Positions 41,839 to 53,822 are shown, counted from the stretch's first letter. The stretch is 64,000 bases of DNA from Aliivibrio sp. (GCA_016764915.1 JAESQY010000060.1:34094-98093), one strand, 5' to 3'. The notes: generated by a model from the letters alone, not told the origin. Numbers and translations: made by a program.

Positions 41839-42948
41839 ATGCATAACGAATCCCCAATTAAGCGCCGAGCATCGACCCGTATTTATGTCGGCAATGTTCC
41901 TATCGGTGATGGCGCTCCTATTGCAGTTCAGTCCATGACCAATACTCGAACTACAGATGTAGCAGCGACGGTTGCTCAAATACGTGCATTGGAGAAAGTC
42001 GGCGCAGATATCGTGCGTATTTCCGTTCCTACTATGGATGCCGCGGAAGCATTTAAACGGATAAAGCAGCAGGTCGCAGTACCTTTAGTTGCCGACATTC
42101 ACTTTGATTATCGTATTGCACTAAAAGTGGCTGAGTATGGTGTAGATTGTTTGCGTATCAGCCCTGGTAATATCGGTAACGAAGATCGTATACGTTCAGT
42201 GGTAGATTGCGCACGTGATAAAAATATACCTATTCGTATCGGTGTTAACGGTGGCTCACTAGAGAAAGACATTCAAGTGAAATATGGTGAACCAACGGCT
42301 GAGGCACTGCTTGAATCCGCTATGCGTCACGTTGATATATTAGATCGCCTTAACTTTGACCAGTTTAAAGTTAGCGTGAAAGCCTCAGATGTATTTTTAG
42401 CGGTTGAGTCATACCGTTTACTGGCCAAGCAGATTAATCAGCCTCTGCATTTAGGGATCACTGAAGCTGGTGGTGCTAGAGCAGGTTCGGTTAAATCAGC
42501 CGTCGGTTTAGGGTTGCTGCTTTCTGAAGGCATTGGAGATACACTTCGCATCTCATTGGCAGCGGATCCAGTCGAAGAGATTAAGGTTGGCTTTGATATT
42601 CTAAAATCATTGAGAATCCGTTCTCGTGGTATTAACTTTATCGCTTGTCCAACCTGTTCTCGTCAAGGGTTTGATGTTATCGCGACGGTGAACGAGTTAG
42701 AGCAACGTTTAGAAGATTTAATTACGCCTATGGATGTCTCACTGATTGGCTGTGTGGTTAATGGACCTGGTGAAGCAGAAGTGTCTCATATGGGCGTTGC
42801 CGGTAGTAGTAAGAAGAGTGCACTGTATGAAGATGGTAAACGACTTAAAGAGCGTTTAGATAACAACAATATGATTGATATTCTTGAAGCAAAAATTCGC
42901 GCTAAAGCATCGATGCTGAATAAAATCGATGTTGAGCAAATAGATTAA
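41839..42948 (+). CDS. ispG: 4-hydroxy-3-methylbut-2-enyl-diphosphate synthase IspG
   Basis: [4Fe-4S] enzyme of the MEP isoprenoid pathway, converting MEcPP to HMBPP. The 369 residues show [32 protein letters not shown] and the cluster cysteines in [13 protein letters not shown] and [10 protein letters not shown]. It lies between rodZ and hisS, as in E. coli. Confidence 0.97.
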   Translation: MHNESPIKRRASTRIYVGNVPIGDGAPIAVQSMTNTRTTDVAATVAQIRALEKVGADIVRISVPTMDAAEAFKRIKQQVAVPLVADIHFDYRIALKVAEYGVDCLRISPGNIGNEDRIRSVVDCARDKNIPIRIGVNGGSLEKDIQVKYGEPTAEALLESAMRHVDILDRLNFDQFKVSVKASDVFLAVESYRLLAKQINQPLHLGITEAGGARAGSVKSAVGLGLLLSEGIGDTLRISLAADPVEEIKVGFDILKSLRIRSRGINFIACPTCSRQGFDVIATVNELEQRLEDLITPMDVSLIGCVVNGPGEAEVSHMGVAGSSKKSALYEDGKRLKERLDNNNMIDILEAKIRAKASMLNKIDVEQID

Positions 42949-42966
42949 GATAGTTGGAAGTATAAA

Positions 42967-44235
42967 GTGGCTAAAGCAATTCAAGCAATAAGAGGGATGA
43001 ACGACTGTCTCCCGACTGATTCTCCTCTTTGGCAAAAAGTAGAAGATAGTATCAAACGTGTGGTTAGCGGATATGGTTATAGCGAAATTCGTATGCCTAT
43101 CGTTGAGATGACTCATCTTTTCAAACGTGCAATCGGCGAAGTCACTGATGTGGTTGAAAAAGAGATGTACACCTTTGAAGACCGTAATGGAGACAGTTTA
43201 ACACTGCGCCCAGAAGGTACTGCAAGCTGTGTACGCGCTGGCATTGAAAATGGATTGTTATATAACCAAGAGCAACGTTTGTGGTACATGGGTCCTATGT
43301 TCCGCCATGAGCGTCCGCAAAAAGGTCGCTACCGTCAGTTTCACCAGGTGGGCGCTGAGGTGTTTGGTCTTGAGGGACCGGATGTCGATGCTGAACTCAT
43401 TATGATGACCGCTCGTTTATGGCGAGAGTTAGGGATAGCAGATCACATCCGTTTAGAGTTAAATTCAATTGGCTCGTTAGCGGCTCGTGCTAATTATCGT
43501 GTCGCACTGGTTGCATTCTTAGAGCAGCACCTTGATGTGTTAGATGACGACTGCAAACGTCGAATGCACACTAACCCAATGCGTGTACTTGATTCTAAAA
43601 ACGCTGCAGTACAAGCGATTTTAGTGGATGCACCTAAGTTATCTGAATACTTAGACGATGAATCTAAACAACATTTTTCTGGATTATGTGAACTCTTAGA
43701 CGCTGCCGGTATCCAATACCAAGTAAATGAGCGTTTAGTTCGTGGATTGGATTATTATAACCGCACTGTCTTTGAGTGGATTACTGAGAGCCTAGGTGCT
43801 CAGGGCACTGTTTGTGGTGGTGGTCGTTATGATGGTTTGGTTGAACAGCTTGGCGGTAAAGCAACTCCAGCCGTTGGATTTGCAATGGGGGTTGAGCGTC
43901 TTGTATTAATGATGGAGACCCTAGAGCAGACGGACGTTCGTTCTGCCGTTGATGTGTACCTGGTTACTGCTGGTGAAGGGACTCTTGCTGCTGGTATGAC
44001 ATTGGCAGAGACACTTCGTGACCAACTGCCGAACTTACGAATTATGACTCACTTTGGTGGTGGTAACTTTAAGAAACAATTTAAACGTGCAGATAAATCA
44101 GGTGCAGCTGTTGCACTGATTTTAGGCGAGACTGAAGTGTTAGAACAAACGGTCACATTGAAAGATTTACGCGGTGGAGAGCAACAAACCGTTGCGCAAG
44201 CAGACATTGCCTCTTTATTGGCTGATTTGATTTAG
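42967..44235 (+). CDS. hisS: Histidyl-tRNA synthetase
   Basis: Class II synthetase of 422 residues. Motif 1 is near [17 protein letters not shown], motif 2 is [20 protein letters not shown], the histidine motif is [13 protein letters not shown], and motif 3 is [13 protein letters not shown]. The start is GTG ([16 protein letters not shown]), which aligns with the family. It follows ispG by 18 bp. Confidence 0.98.
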   Translation: MAKAIQAIRGMNDCLPTDSPLWQKVEDSIKRVVSGYGYSEIRMPIVEMTHLFKRAIGEVTDVVEKEMYTFEDRNGDSLTLRPEGTASCVRAGIENGLLYNQEQRLWYMGPMFRHERPQKGRYRQFHQVGAEVFGLEGPDVDAELIMMTARLWRELGIADHIRLELNSIGSLAARANYRVALVAFLEQHLDVLDDDCKRRMHTNPMRVLDSKNAAVQAILVDAPKLSEYLDDESKQHFSGLCELLDAAGIQYQVNERLVRGLDYYNRTVFEWITESLGAQGTVCGGGRYDGLVEQLGGKATPAVGFAMGVERLVLMMETLEQTDVRSAVDVYLVTAGEGTLAAGMTLAETLRDQLPNLRIMTHFGGGNFKKQFKRADKSGAAVALILGETEVLEQTVTLKDLRGGEQQTVAQADIASLLADLI

Positions 44236-44248
44236 GAGAAAACAGAAA

Positions 44249-44860
44249 GTGGAAGTCTACGAAACTGAAGAACAACAAGTTGATGCAATTAAAAGCTGGA
44301 TAAAAGAGAACGGTAAAGCGGTTGTTTTAGGTGCAGTGATTGGTTTAGGCGGTTTATGGGGTTGGAAGTTTTACCAATCTGAGCAGATCCTAGCCAAAGA
44401 AGTCGCGTCTGAATCTTATAATCAAGTGGTCATCAAACTACAAAAGAACAGCAGTGATGCATTAGTCGATGCGAAAGCGTTTATTGATGATAATGAAGAG
44501 AGCCAATACTCAGTACTGGTTGCATTGCAATTGGCTAAAATTCAGATTGAAGCTAATCAACTTGATGACGCATTAACCCAACTAAATTGGGTTATTTCAA
44601 ATACTAAAGATGAAGCTATTCTTCCATTGGCGGTCACTCGTAAAGCGAGAACGCTAAGTGAGCAACAGAAATTTACTGAAGCTCTGTCTGCATTAGGTAG
44701 CGTGAAGGCGGAAGGTTGGAAAGCACGTATTGCTGAACTTCGCGGTGATATTCAGCTGCAAAGTGGTGATGTAGAAGCGGCTCGCTTTTCATACACTGAA
44801 GCGCAACAGCTAGGTGGTAGCCCACTGCTACAGATGAAATTAGACGACCTAGCTAAATAA
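44249..44860 (+). CDS. yfgM: YfgM, membrane-anchored periplasmic chaperone-like protein
   Basis: 203 residues with a short cytoplasmic N-terminus, one membrane segment (about 23-42, KAVVLGAVIGLGGLWGWKFY) and a periplasmic TPR-like domain ending in ARFSYTEAQQLGGSPLLQMKLDDLA. In E. coli YfgM binds the PpiD-SecYEG complex. The start is GTG with TAGGAG upstream. It sits between hisS and bamB, the standard order. Confidence 0.93.
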   Translation: MEVYETEEQQVDAIKSWIKENGKAVVLGAVIGLGGLWGWKFYQSEQILAKEVASESYNQVVIKLQKNSSDALVDAKAFIDDNEESQYSVLVALQLAKIQIEANQLDDALTQLNWVISNTKDEAILPLAVTRKARTLSEQQKFTEALSALGSVKAEGWKARIAELRGDIQLQSGDVEAARFSYTEAQQLGGSPLLQMKLDDLAK

Positions 44861-44871
44861 GGCTCAGTAGT

Positions 44872-46029
44872 ATGATGAAGCTGTTAAGGAAAGTGCTAAT
44901 AGGTGGTTTTTCAATTGCACTGCTTGCAGGTTGTGCTGGGGAAGAAGATACGATCATCATGGCTCCGGTTCCTGTTGTAGATGATCAATTTTCTCTGGAT
45001 ACACAGTGGTCGAGCAGTATAGGTAATGGAGTCGAGCACTATTACTCGAAGCTAAAACCGGCCTATGGTTATGGCAAAGTGTTTGTTGCCAGCCGTGATG
45101 GTGTTGTTTCCGCTTTGGATCCTGACAATGGCAAGAGGATTTGGAGTCAGTCATTAGACAGTAACTCTATCGCTCGTCTATCGGGTGGTTTAACGCTCTC
45201 TTATGGCAAAGTCTTCGTCGGTAGTGAAAACGGTGAAATCATCGCTTTAGATCAAGAGAGCGGTGAGGAGCTTTGGCGTTCAACGATAGATGGTGAGGTA
45301 TTATCAACACCACTAGCGGATGAAGGTTTAGTTATTGTTCACAGCAGTCGTGGTGTTTTATATGCCTTTGATGCGGACACCGGCAGTAAAAAGTGGCAGA
45401 TCAGCAGTGAAGTGCCAAGTTTGACTCTGCGAGGTGACAGCAGTCCGGTAAGTATTTCTGGTGGTGTTTTTTGGGGAATGTCCAATGGTCGTTTGGCGGC
45501 CGCATTGATCTCAAAAGGTCAATTATTGTGGCAACAACCGATTGGCATGCCGAAAGGATCGACCGAAATCGATCGAATTGTCGATGTAGACTCAACTCCG
45601 TTGATAATAGGCGGAAGGTTATTTACTATCGGCTTTAACGGTCAGTTGGTTGCATTAGAGCTCAGAACCGGAAAAGCGGCATGGAAACGGAACTACTCAT
45701 CAGTGACTGATCTGGTAACCGATGGTGGTCGCATTTTTGTGGTCACTGAAAATGATTATGTTGTTGCAGTAGATGCTCGAAGTGGTACTGAGCTGTGGAA
45801 AAATAAACAGTTAGAGAACCGATTATTAACCGCTCCTGTGTTAATACAAGGTAAGTTAGTTGTGGGCGACAGTGAAGGTTACTTACACTGGTTATCTCGT
45901 GAAGATGGTAGCTTTGTTGCTCAGCAGCAGATTAATGACAGTGGATTAACCGTAGCACCAATTTTAGTTGATGATAGCTTCGTAGTTACATCGCGAGATG
46001 GCAAGTTAAAGAAAATGAAGATCAACTAA
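44872..46029 (+). CDS. bamB: Outer membrane protein assembly factor BamB
   Basis: Lipoprotein subunit of the BAM complex. The 385-residue protein has a signal with lipobox LLAGC (about residue 21) and an eight-bladed beta-propeller with PQQ-like repeats (VSALDPDNGKRIWSQSL, IIALDQESGEELWRSTI, LYAFDADTGSKKWQIS, VVAVDARSGTELWKNKQ). It is flanked by yfgM and der as in E. coli. Confidence 0.96.
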   Translation: MMKLLRKVLIGGFSIALLAGCAGEEDTIIMAPVPVVDDQFSLDTQWSSSIGNGVEHYYSKLKPAYGYGKVFVASRDGVVSALDPDNGKRIWSQSLDSNSIARLSGGLTLSYGKVFVGSENGEIIALDQESGEELWRSTIDGEVLSTPLADEGLVIVHSSRGVLYAFDADTGSKKWQISSEVPSLTLRGDSSPVSISGGVFWGMSNGRLAAALISKGQLLWQQPIGMPKGSTEIDRIVDVDSTPLIIGGRLFTIGFNGQLVALELRTGKAAWKRNYSSVTDLVTDGGRIFVVTENDYVVAVDARSGTELWKNKQLENRLLTAPVLIQGKLVVGDSEGYLHWLSREDGSFVAQQQINDSGLTVAPILVDDSFVVTSRDGKLKKMKIN

Positions 46030-46207
46030 CTTCTCGTGTTATAATTGCTCCACAGTTTCTATCGGCTCCTGGGTGTTTATCAGCCAGGAGCCGTTGTAGT
46101 TTAGAATTCATGAGTTGTAGTTATCGATGATTTATCTTTAAGTAGTTGAATTTTCTATAGCTATAACCGCAGAAATATAAAGAGAAAGAGTTGTGAAAGA
46201 GTCAGAT

Positions 46208-47710
46208 ATGATCCCCGTTGTTGCTCTAGTAGGGCGTCCTAATGTTGGTAAGTCGACATTATTTAACCGTTTAACTCGTACCCGAGATGCATTGGTTGCG
46301 GATTTTCCAGGTTTAACCCGAGATCGCAAATACGGCAGAGCCAAGTTTGACGAGCAAGAGTTCATTCTTATCGATACTGGTGGTATTGATGGAACGGAAG
46401 ATGGCGTAGAGACTAAAATGGCCGAGCAGTCACTGATGGCGATTGAAGAAGCTGACGTGGTGCTGTTCATGGTTGATGGACGCGCAGGGTTAACCGTTTC
46501 AGATGAAGCGATTGCGAAGCATCTACGTTCACGTCAAAAGCCTACTTTTTTAGTGGTTAACAAGGTTGATGGTATCGACCCGGATGCAGCAGGTGCGACA
46601 TTCTGGCAGCTTGGAATGGATAGCATGTATCAAATTGCGGCCTCGCAAGGTCGTGGTGTCGGTATTTTGATTGAGCGAGCCTTAAATCCATTCGCTGAAA
46701 AACTTGCTGCCGAAGCTCGTGCTGAGTTAGGTGAAGATGGTGAGTTAGAAGACCTCACTGAATTTGAAGATGAGTTTGAAGAGGTCGAAGCGACTGAAGA
46801 GACGGCTGAAGAGCAGTACAAACGTCTACAAGAACAGCCTATTAAATTAGCAATCATTGGCCGTCCAAACGTCGGTAAATCCACTCTCATTAACCGTATT
46901 TTGGGTGAAGAGCGCGTGGTTGTATATGATGAAGCGGGTACAACCCGTGATTCAATTTACATTCCAATGGAACGTGATGGTCAAGAGTATGTGTTGATTG
47001 ATACTGCAGGTGTTCGTCGTCGTCGTAAAATCAATGAGACAGTCGAAAAGTTCTCAGTGATTAAAACCTTGAAGGCTATCGAAGATGCTAACGTGGTTTT
47101 ATTGGTTGTTGATGCACGTGAAAACCTTTCTGATCAAGATCTCAGCTTATTGGGTTTCACCCTTAATGCTGGCCGCTCTTTAGTGATTGCGGTGAATAAG
47201 TGGGATGGCTTAAACACAGAAGTGAAAGATGAAGTGAAAAAACAGCTAGACCGCCGTTTAGGTTTTGTTGATTTTGCTAAAATTCACTTTATTTCTGCGC
47301 TACACGGTACTGGTGTAGGTCATTTGTACGAATCTGTTGTTGAGGCATATTACTCAGCGACAAAACGTACCAGCACATCAGTCTTAACCCGTATTATGCA
47401 GATGGCGCAAGATGATCACCAGCCACCGTTGGTTCGTGGTAATCGTATTAAATTGAAGTATGCGCATGCTGGTGGTTATAACCCACCGTTGATTGTGGTG
47501 CACGGTAACTTAGTACGCTCGCTACCCGATTCATACAAGCGTTATTTAATGAACTACTACCGCAAAGCGTTAGAGATCACTGGAACGCCAATTCGAATCC
47601 AGTTCCAAAATAGTGGAAACCCGTTTGAGCAAACGGCTAAGCGACAAAGCTTGAATCAAGAGCGCAAACGCAAACGTCTATTTGGCGCGGTGAAAAATCG
47701 CAGAAGATAG
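46208..47710 (+). CDS. der: Ribosome biogenesis GTPase Der (EngA)
   Basis: Double GTPase needed for 50S assembly. The first G domain has [21 protein letters not shown] and the second [21 protein letters not shown], joined by a very acidic linker ([19 protein letters not shown]), and a KH-like C-terminal domain ends in a basic tail ([16 protein letters not shown]). ATG 46208 (MIPVVALVG) matches the E. coli start; GTG 46193 would add five residues. Confidence 0.97.
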   Translation: MIPVVALVGRPNVGKSTLFNRLTRTRDALVADFPGLTRDRKYGRAKFDEQEFILIDTGGIDGTEDGVETKMAEQSLMAIEEADVVLFMVDGRAGLTVSDEAIAKHLRSRQKPTFLVVNKVDGIDPDAAGATFWQLGMDSMYQIAASQGRGVGILIERALNPFAEKLAAEARAELGEDGELEDLTEFEDEFEEVEATEETAEEQYKRLQEQPIKLAIIGRPNVGKSTLINRILGEERVVVYDEAGTTRDSIYIPMERDGQEYVLIDTAGVRRRRKINETVEKFSVIKTLKAIEDANVVLLVVDARENLSDQDLSLLGFTLNAGRSLVIAVNKWDGLNTEVKDEVKKQLDRRLGFVDFAKIHFISALHGTGVGHLYESVVEAYYSATKRTSTSVLTRIMQMAQDDHQPPLVRGNRIKLKYAHAGGYNPPLIVVHGNLVRSLPDSYKRYLMNYYRKALEITGTPIRIQFQNSGNPFEQTAKRQSLNQERKRKRLFGAVKNRRR

Positions 47711-47719
47711 CAAAAAGTG

Positions 47720-47749
47720 GAGCATCCAATTTAGGTGCTCTTTTTTTTT
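47720..47749 (+). terminator. der terminator
   Basis: GAGCA and TGCTC pair, extended by CC/GG across a one-base bulge, followed by nine T. Confidence 0.8.
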
Positions 47750-47799
47750 GCTTCATTTTTTGTTTATGATTAGCAGATACAGTGGAAGTTGGAATCACA

Positions 47800-48681
47800 A
47801 TGAACGACATCAGTGCAACTATCGTTAAGTTTTGTCACCAAACCTGGCAGTTAGAGTCAACTGTTCAAATGGTAAAAAGTGGTCAGCAGCAGACACAGTA
47901 CATTGTGACTGCTGAGACGCCGTTTCATCCTGTTAGCCACATTTGGCCAGATCATCCAGCAGATCGCGGAGTCATGGCATGCAACGACGCAATCGAACCT
48001 GTCGTTGACTGTTTAACTGGGGCGGTGGAATTAGCAACAGGCGAATTGTTTGTCGGCAGTGCAATACCAGTAAAGCGAGATGCCATTGGCTGGGTATTTG
48101 TGGTTGTACACCAGGTGAGTGAAGCCATCTCTGTTGCCACTGGCGATACGGTGCGTTTAGAGGTCAATCAAAGTTATCAACAGCGGTTAAGTAGAGGACA
48201 TTCTGCTGGTCACTTGGCCTATTTAGCATTAAATAAAACACTGAATGACCATTATTGGCGGAAAGATGCCGATCGCAAAGATGAATTAGGCCATTATGAC
48301 TTCAACAGTTATGCCTTAGGGACCAGTTTTGTGACAGAAGATTGTTGTACTGATACCTACCGATTAGGTAAGACTCTAAGAAAGCGCGGGTTAAACAGTG
48401 CTGAGATGGTTAATAATCTAGATTCGATAGAAATAGCAATAAATGCTGAATTAGAATCTTGGTTAGCATTAAATAGTGATGTTAAGGTCGTGTGCGACGG
48501 GGAACGTTTAACCGATTCACGTTACTGGCACTGTCATCTTGGCGAAAGTGGTAAGGCGGTAGTCCCTTGTGGCGGAACACACGTTAGAAGTTTGGCTGAA
48601 TATCACTCAATTACGGTGAAATTTGAGCTGCTAAACGAGCAACAGTTACGGATGGTCACAATAAGCAACATGGTAGAGTAG
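47800..48681 (+). CDS. AlaX-like alanyl-tRNA editing protein
   Basis: 293-residue free-standing homologue of the AlaRS editing domain, expected to hydrolyse mischarged tRNA-Ala (for example Ser-tRNA-Ala). The zinc-binding motifs are visible: HSAGH in RGHSAGHLAYLAL (H-x3-H) and CGGTH in VPCGGTHVRSL (C-x3-H). A beta-barrel-like N-terminal part precedes them. ATG 47800 was chosen, with GGAA upstream; GTG 47782 would add six residues. It is transcribed alone between der and the zinc-ribbon gene. Substrate specificity is inferred. Confidence 0.85.
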   Translation: MNDISATIVKFCHQTWQLESTVQMVKSGQQQTQYIVTAETPFHPVSHIWPDHPADRGVMACNDAIEPVVDCLTGAVELATGELFVGSAIPVKRDAIGWVFVVVHQVSEAISVATGDTVRLEVNQSYQQRLSRGHSAGHLAYLALNKTLNDHYWRKDADRKDELGHYDFNSYALGTSFVTEDCCTDTYRLGKTLRKRGLNSAEMVNNLDSIEIAINAELESWLALNSDVKVVCDGERLTDSRYWHCHLGESGKAVVPCGGTHVRSLAEYHSITVKFELLNEQQLRMVTISNMVE

Positions 48682-48932
48682 TGGTTAAATCCCTCTAGTT
48701 TTACTTTACACTATCTGCTGGATCTAATGCTAATTTAAGCGATTGTCAGAGTTATTAACTGCTGTAAATTCAAAAACAGGACATGTAACTTATGCTTTCG
48801 GGTGGTGGTTATATAAATGTTCTTTTTAGGGGTGATCGCTGATCACTTGCCATTAATATAAAGATCGTCAGAAATAGAAGAGATCATTGTATTGCACGAC
48901 ACTCTAGATAAATGAATAAGAGAAGATCCAGT

Positions 48933-49157
48933 ATGACAGAAAACCATTGCCCTAAATGTGAGGGATCACTTGACTGGAAAAATAGTGATTACTATTGTGA
49001 GAGCTGTGAACAAGGCTATAAGAAGGTAGCACCGTGCCCTGATTGTGCAACAGAGATGGAAAAGCTCCAAGCGTGCGGCTCTGTCAGCTATTTCTGTAAT
49101 AGTTGTAATGAACTTAAATCAAAATCGAGAAGTAAAACGCACCTTGTTAAGCTGTAA
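48933..49157 (+). CDS. yfgJ: Small zinc-ribbon protein, YfgJ-like
   Basis: 74 residues with two zinc ribbons: CPKCEGSL with CESCEQGY, then CPDCATEM with YFCNSCNEL. The pattern, including LQACGSVSYFCN, follows E. coli YfgJ (LKACGAVDYFCQ), which also neighbours xseA and der. ATG 48933 was preferred because the family begins just before the first CxxC and AGAAG lies upstream; ATG 48912 would add seven residues. Function is unknown. The 250-bp spacer before it holds a GTGATC-GCT-GATCAC inverted repeat (48832-48846). Confidence 0.85.
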   Translation: MTENHCPKCEGSLDWKNSDYYCESCEQGYKKVAPCPDCATEMEKLQACGSVSYFCNSCNELKSKSRSKTHLVKL

Positions 49158-49193
49158 GAGTTTAGCAGTAAGAGTTAAAGTCAGATCATCGGA

Positions 49194-50525
49194 TCACATA
49201 ACGGTTGATCTGATCTCTCCATCTTCCACTTTAGTGATCATCTGCTCACCCGTGTTTATCTGCTTAACGGATGTGATCAGCTGATTGTTTTCACCTCGAG
49301 TGATCGAGTACCCGCGTTTTAACGTTGCAAGAGGGCTTACTGTATCCAGCTTTTCTGCGGCTAAAGAGAGTTGATGATTGGACTGCAGCAACTTTCTGTC
49401 CATCGCATCAAGCAATCGAGATCGCAGCTGAATCAATTGGCTGCTTTTAATCTGCAGCGCTTTCTCTGGAGAGTATAAACCCAATTTGTATTGCTGTTTG
49501 TCGATATGCTGGCGCTGAATCGACAAATGGCGAGTCAGCGATTGATGCAATCGACTGGTTAACTCATCCAAGCGCTGACTCTGTTGATTGAGTTGAAGCT
49601 GTGGGTGCTGTTTCTCTAAACGAAATTGTAACTGATGCAGACGTGAGCTCTGCGTAGAGAGATAGTGTCTGATCCCACTGCGCAGTTTATGCTTGCGTTG
49701 ATCCACTTTCTGGCTTTGTGCAGACATATCACGACTGACAAGCTCAGCAGCAGCAGAAGGTGTTGGAGCTCTAACATCAGCCACAAAGTCTGCAATAGTG
49801 ACATCCACTTCATGACCAACCGCACTGACGATTGGAATGGTACTGGCTGCGATGGTTCTAGCGACTATCTCATCGTTAAAACACCACAGATCTTCTAATG
49901 AACCGCCACCACGGCCCACAATTAAAATATCGCACTCGTTACGACTATTAGCACGTCCGATCGCTTGAGCAATCTGAATGGCTGCCCCGTTGCCTTGTAC
50001 CATGGTTGGGTAGATAACAACAGGCAAGCTAGGATCACGTCTTTTTAGCACATCCAGAATATCATATAAAGCAGCACCCGTTTTAGAGGTGATAATACCG
50101 ACTCGCTTCGGATTTTCTGGTAGCGACTGTTTGCCAGCTTGAGCAAACAAACCTTCTGCTGCAAGCGACATTTTTAGTTGATCAAACTGTTGTTGTAACC
50201 TTCCGTCTCCTTCGGGCTGCATACTTTCGATAATGAGCTGATAATCTCCGCGCGGTTCATACAGGGAGAGCCTAGCTTTAACTAAGACTTGATTGCCATT
50301 GGCGGGTTTAAAGGTAACGCGGCGATTGTTGCCACGAAACATGGCACACTTAACTTGAGCTCGAGAGTCTTTAAGGGTGAAATACCAATGACCAGAAACC
50401 GGAGATGAGAAGTTGGATAACTCACCCACCAGCCAGACAATTCCCATTTCATTTTCAAGCAGTAAGCGAACTTCTGCATTAAGACGGGAGACAGTAAAAA
50501 TTCGATCATTAGTGAGGTTAGACAA
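49194..50525 (-). CDS. xseA: Exodeoxyribonuclease VII large subunit
   Basis: Large subunit of the single-strand exonuclease ExoVII. The 443 residues have an N-terminal OB fold ([29 protein letters not shown]), the nuclease core ([67 protein letters not shown] split across the fold) and a long helical C-terminus. It diverges from guaB, the arrangement in most gamma-proteobacteria. Confidence 0.96.
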   Translation of the reverse strand: MSNLTNDRIFTVSRLNAEVRLLLENEMGIVWLVGELSNFSSPVSGHWYFTLKDSRAQVKCAMFRGNNRRVTFKPANGNQVLVKARLSLYEPRGDYQLIIESMQPEGDGRLQQQFDQLKMSLAAEGLFAQAGKQSLPENPKRVGIITSKTGAALYDILDVLKRRDPSLPVVIYPTMVQGNGAAIQIAQAIGRANSRNECDILIVGRGGGSLEDLWCFNDEIVARTIAASTIPIVSAVGHEVDVTIADFVADVRAPTPSAAAELVSRDMSAQSQKVDQRKHKLRSGIRHYLSTQSSRLHQLQFRLEKQHPQLQLNQQSQRLDELTSRLHQSLTRHLSIQRQHIDKQQYKLGLYSPEKALQIKSSQLIQLRSRLLDAMDRKLLQSNHQLSLAAEKLDTVSPLATLKRGYSITRGENNQLITSVKQINTGEQMITKVEDGEIRSTVM

Positions 50526-50613
50526 AAGAATGCCTTAGACGTAGCTCAAGGAATTAGCGGAAATATAATACATATCAATAGGGTAAATGCAAATAAAAAA
50601 TCAAAAAATGTGT

Positions 50614-50641
50614 AGTCAATCGATTGCGTCGTGCGTATAAT
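50614..50641 (+). promoter_or_regulatory. guaBA promoter with PurR-like box
   Basis: AGTCAATCGATTGCGT (50614-50629) matches the PurR operator ACGCAANCGNTTNCGT closely, including the central CG and the whole right half. It ends 6 bp before a perfect -10 TATAAT (50636-50641), and the -35 region (TAGTCA) is poor. PurR control of guaBA is established in E. coli; the GC-rich bases after the -10 fit stringent control. Confidence 0.6.
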
Positions 50642-50699
50642 CCGTCTGCAATATTTAATAATTAATTTTATATTCAACCCTACGGTGTGAGATATTGCA

Positions 50700-52163
50700 A
50701 TGCTAAGAATCGCGAAAGAAGCCCTAACGTTTGACGATGTTCTACTCGTCCCTGCACATTCAACTGTACTACCTAATACTGCCGATCTGCGCACCCAATT
50801 AACTCAGACTATTTCACTGAATATTCCAATGATCTCAGCATCAATGGATACGGTGACTGAAGCTCGCCTTGCTATTGCATTAGCACAAGAGGGCGGTATT
50901 GGATTTATTCACAAAAACATGTCGATTCCTCAGCAAGCGGAAGAAGTGCGTTTAGTGAAGATCTTTGAAGCCGGTGTTGTGACAGCGCCTGTTTCTGTTA
51001 AACCAACCGATACCATTGCTGATGTGAAAGCATTAACTGAGAAAAACGGTTTTGCTGGCTACCCTGTTGTGACTACGAGCAATGAACTGGTTGGTATTAT
51101 TACGGGTCGTGATGTTCGTTTCGTCACGGACTTAACGCAGAAAGTTGAAGTGATGATGACGCCGAAAGATCGTTTAGCGACGGTCAAAGAGGGCACATCT
51201 CGTGAGGACGTTCAACAGTTGATGCAAGAGTATCGTGTTGAGAAGATTCTTGTGGTTAATGATACGTTCCAGCTAACGGGCATGATCACCGCAAAAGATT
51301 TTCATAAAGCAGAGCGTAAACCAAACGCATGTAAAGATGACCGTGGTCGCCTACGTGTTGGTGCTGCTGTTGGCGCTGGCGCTGGTAACGCAGAGCGTGT
51401 TGCGGCATTAGTCGCTGCGGGCGTTGATGTACTGTTAATTGATTCATCTCATGGTCACTCTGAAGGCGTATTGCAACGCATTCGAGAAACTCGTGCAGCT
51501 CACCCTGATTTACAGATAATCGGTGGTAACGTGGCAACTGGCTCTGGTGCTAAAGCGTTAATTGATGCTGGTGTCAGTGCAGTGAAAGTGGGCATCGGCC
51601 CAGGTTCAATCTGTACCACACGCATTGTTACCGGTGTTGGCGTTCCACAAATTACCGCTATCTCTGATGCGGCTGAAGTGGCAAGTGCACATGGAATCCC
51701 TGTGATTGCTGATGGTGGAATTCGCTTCTCAGGTGACATCTGTAAAGCCATTGCTGCTGGTGCGTCATGTGTTATGGTTGGCTCTATGTTTGCTGGCACC
51801 GAAGAAGCGCCAGGTGAAGTGATTCTATACCAAGGTCGTTCATACAAATCTTACCGAGGCATGGGCTCTTTGGGCGCGATGTCTCAAGGCTCATCTGATC
51901 GTTATTTTCAATCTGATAATGCCGCAGACAAGCTGGTACCTGAAGGTATTGAAGGTCGCATTGCCTATAAAGGACATCTAAAAGAGATCGTACATCAACA
52001 GATGGGTGGTTTGCGTTCAAGCATGGGACTGACAGGCTCTGCAACCATTAATGAACTGCGTACTAAATCTGAGTTTGTTCGCATTTCTGGTGCGGGCATG
52101 AAAGAGTCACATGTGCACGATGTTGAGATCAGTAAAGAAGCGCCAAACTACCGTATAGGTTAA
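50700..52163 (+). CDS. guaB: IMP dehydrogenase
   Basis: Oxidises IMP to XMP with NAD, the first step toward GMP. The 487 residues form a TIM barrel interrupted by a CBS pair (about 93-205). The catalytic cysteine is in [15 protein letters not shown], with the flap region [11 protein letters not shown]. It is followed 60 bp later by guaA in the guaBA operon. Confidence 0.98.
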   Translation: MLRIAKEALTFDDVLLVPAHSTVLPNTADLRTQLTQTISLNIPMISASMDTVTEARLAIALAQEGGIGFIHKNMSIPQQAEEVRLVKIFEAGVVTAPVSVKPTDTIADVKALTEKNGFAGYPVVTTSNELVGIITGRDVRFVTDLTQKVEVMMTPKDRLATVKEGTSREDVQQLMQEYRVEKILVVNDTFQLTGMITAKDFHKAERKPNACKDDRGRLRVGAAVGAGAGNAERVAALVAAGVDVLLIDSSHGHSEGVLQRIRETRAAHPDLQIIGGNVATGSGAKALIDAGVSAVKVGIGPGSICTTRIVTGVGVPQITAISDAAEVASAHGIPVIADGGIRFSGDICKAIAAGASCVMVGSMFAGTEEAPGEVILYQGRSYKSYRGMGSLGAMSQGSSDRYFQSDNAADKLVPEGIEGRIAYKGHLKEIVHQQMGGLRSSMGLTGSATINELRTKSEFVRISGAGMKESHVHDVEISKEAPNYRIG

Positions 52164-52223
52164 TTTGGGTTGAATTTCTACTGGGAGATTTCTCTCCTAG
52201 TTTTTAATTAAGAAGATTTAGTA

Positions 52224-53801
52224 ATGACAAAGAACATCCATACTCAACGCATCCTTATTTTAGATTTTGGTTCTCAATACACTCAACTTATCGCTCGTCG
52301 TATCCGTGAAATCGGTGTTTACTGTGAGCTTTGGAGCTGGGATGTTGAAGAGTCTGACATTCGTGACTTCAATCCAAATGGCATCATTTTATCGGGTGGC
52401 CCTGAGAGTGTAACTGAAGCGAACTCTCCACGTGCTCCACAATATGTGTTCGACTCAGGTGTTCCTGTTTTCGGCGTATGTTATGGCATGCAAACCATGG
52501 CAGAGCAGCTTGGCGGTAAAGTATCAGGTTCAACTGAGCGTGAATTTGGTTACGCACAAGTTGAAGTGGTTGCTGAATCAACACTGTTTAAAAACATTCA
52601 AGATGCACTGACTGATGAAGGTGCACCTCTTCTTGATGTTTGGATGAGTCATGGTGATAAAGTCACTGAGATCCCTGATAACTTCGTTACCATCGCAAAA
52701 ACAGACACATGCCCTTATGCTGCGATGGCCAATGAAGAGAAAAAATATTACGGCGTACAGTTTCACCCTGAAGTGACACACTCTAAACAAGGTTTGCGCA
52801 TGTTAGAGCATTTTGTGCTTGATATATGTGAGTGTGAAAAGCTGTGGACCTCGGAGTCGATCATAGAAGATGCGATTGCGCGCATGAAAGAGCAAGTGGG
52901 TGACGACGAAGTTATCCTTGGTCTGTCAGGCGGCGTAGACTCTTCAGTGGTTGCGATGTTGTTGCACCGCGCGATTGGTGACAAACTAACGTGCGTGTTC
53001 GTCGATAACGGCCTACTTCGTCTTAACGAAGCGGATCAAGTTATGGAGATGTTTGGCAATAAATTTGGACTGAATATTGTTCATGTTAACGCTGAAAACC
53101 GTTTCTTAGATGCGATGCAAGGTGAAGCGGATCCAGAAGCGAAACGTAAGATCATCGGCCGCGTATTTATTGATATCTTTGATGAAGAGTCGAAGAAGTT
53201 AGACAACGCTAAGTGGTTAGCGCAAGGCACTATCTATCCAGATGTGATTGAGTCTGCCGCTTCTAAAACAGGCAAAGCACACGTGATTAAATCTCACCAT
53301 AACGTTGGCGGCCTGCCAGATGATATGAAGATGGGACTTGTTGAACCACTACGTGAACTGTTCAAAGATGAAGTACGTAAGATTGGTTTAGAGCTAGGTC
53401 TGCCATATGACATGCTCTACCGTCACCCTTTCCCTGGACCGGGTCTTGGTGTTCGTGTACTTGGCGAAGTGAAAAAAGAGTATTGTGATCTACTGCGTCG
53501 TGCGGATGCTATCTTCATTGAAGAGCTGCATAACGAGGATCTGTATCATAAAGTGTCGCAAGCGTTTACCGTTTTCTTACCGGTACGCTCGGTTGGCGTG
53601 ATGGGCGATGGACGTAAATATGATTGGGTGGTTTCACTGCGTGCAGTAGAGACTATCGATTTTATGACCGCACAATGGGCTCACCTTCCATACGATTTCT
53701 TAGGTAAAGTATCGAATCGAATTATTAACGAAGTCGATGGTATCTCACGCGTGGTTTATGATATTTCAGGTAAACCGCCAGCCACCATTGAGTGGGAATA
53801 A
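52224..53801 (+). CDS. guaA: GMP synthase (glutamine-hydrolysing)
   Basis: Aminates XMP to GMP. The 525 residues have an N-terminal class I glutamine amidotransferase domain (nucleophile in [15 protein letters not shown], histidine in [11 protein letters not shown]) and an ATP-pyrophosphatase domain ([14 protein letters not shown]), ending with the family terminus KPPATIEWE. It is the last gene of guaBA. Confidence 0.98.
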   Translation: MTKNIHTQRILILDFGSQYTQLIARRIREIGVYCELWSWDVEESDIRDFNPNGIILSGGPESVTEANSPRAPQYVFDSGVPVFGVCYGMQTMAEQLGGKVSGSTEREFGYAQVEVVAESTLFKNIQDALTDEGAPLLDVWMSHGDKVTEIPDNFVTIAKTDTCPYAAMANEEKKYYGVQFHPEVTHSKQGLRMLEHFVLDICECEKLWTSESIIEDAIARMKEQVGDDEVILGLSGGVDSSVVAMLLHRAIGDKLTCVFVDNGLLRLNEADQVMEMFGNKFGLNIVHVNAENRFLDAMQGEADPEAKRKIIGRVFIDIFDEESKKLDNAKWLAQGTIYPDVIESAASKTGKAHVIKSHHNVGGLPDDMKMGLVEPLRELFKDEVRKIGLELGLPYDMLYRHPFPGPGLGVRVLGEVKKEYCDLLRRADAIFIEELHNEDLYHKVSQAFTVFLPVRSVGVMGDGRKYDWVVSLRAVETIDFMTAQWAHLPYDFLGKVSNRIINEVDGISRVVYDISGKPPATIEWE

Positions 53802-53822
53802 ACGTTGAGTTAAGCTGATTTG

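Noticed and set aside
48832..48846. CRP-like palindrome GTGATC-GCT-GATCAC before the zinc-ribbon gene
   Set aside because: The half-sites are spaced by 7 rather than 6 and the outer T/A are missing, so it is a poor CRP site.
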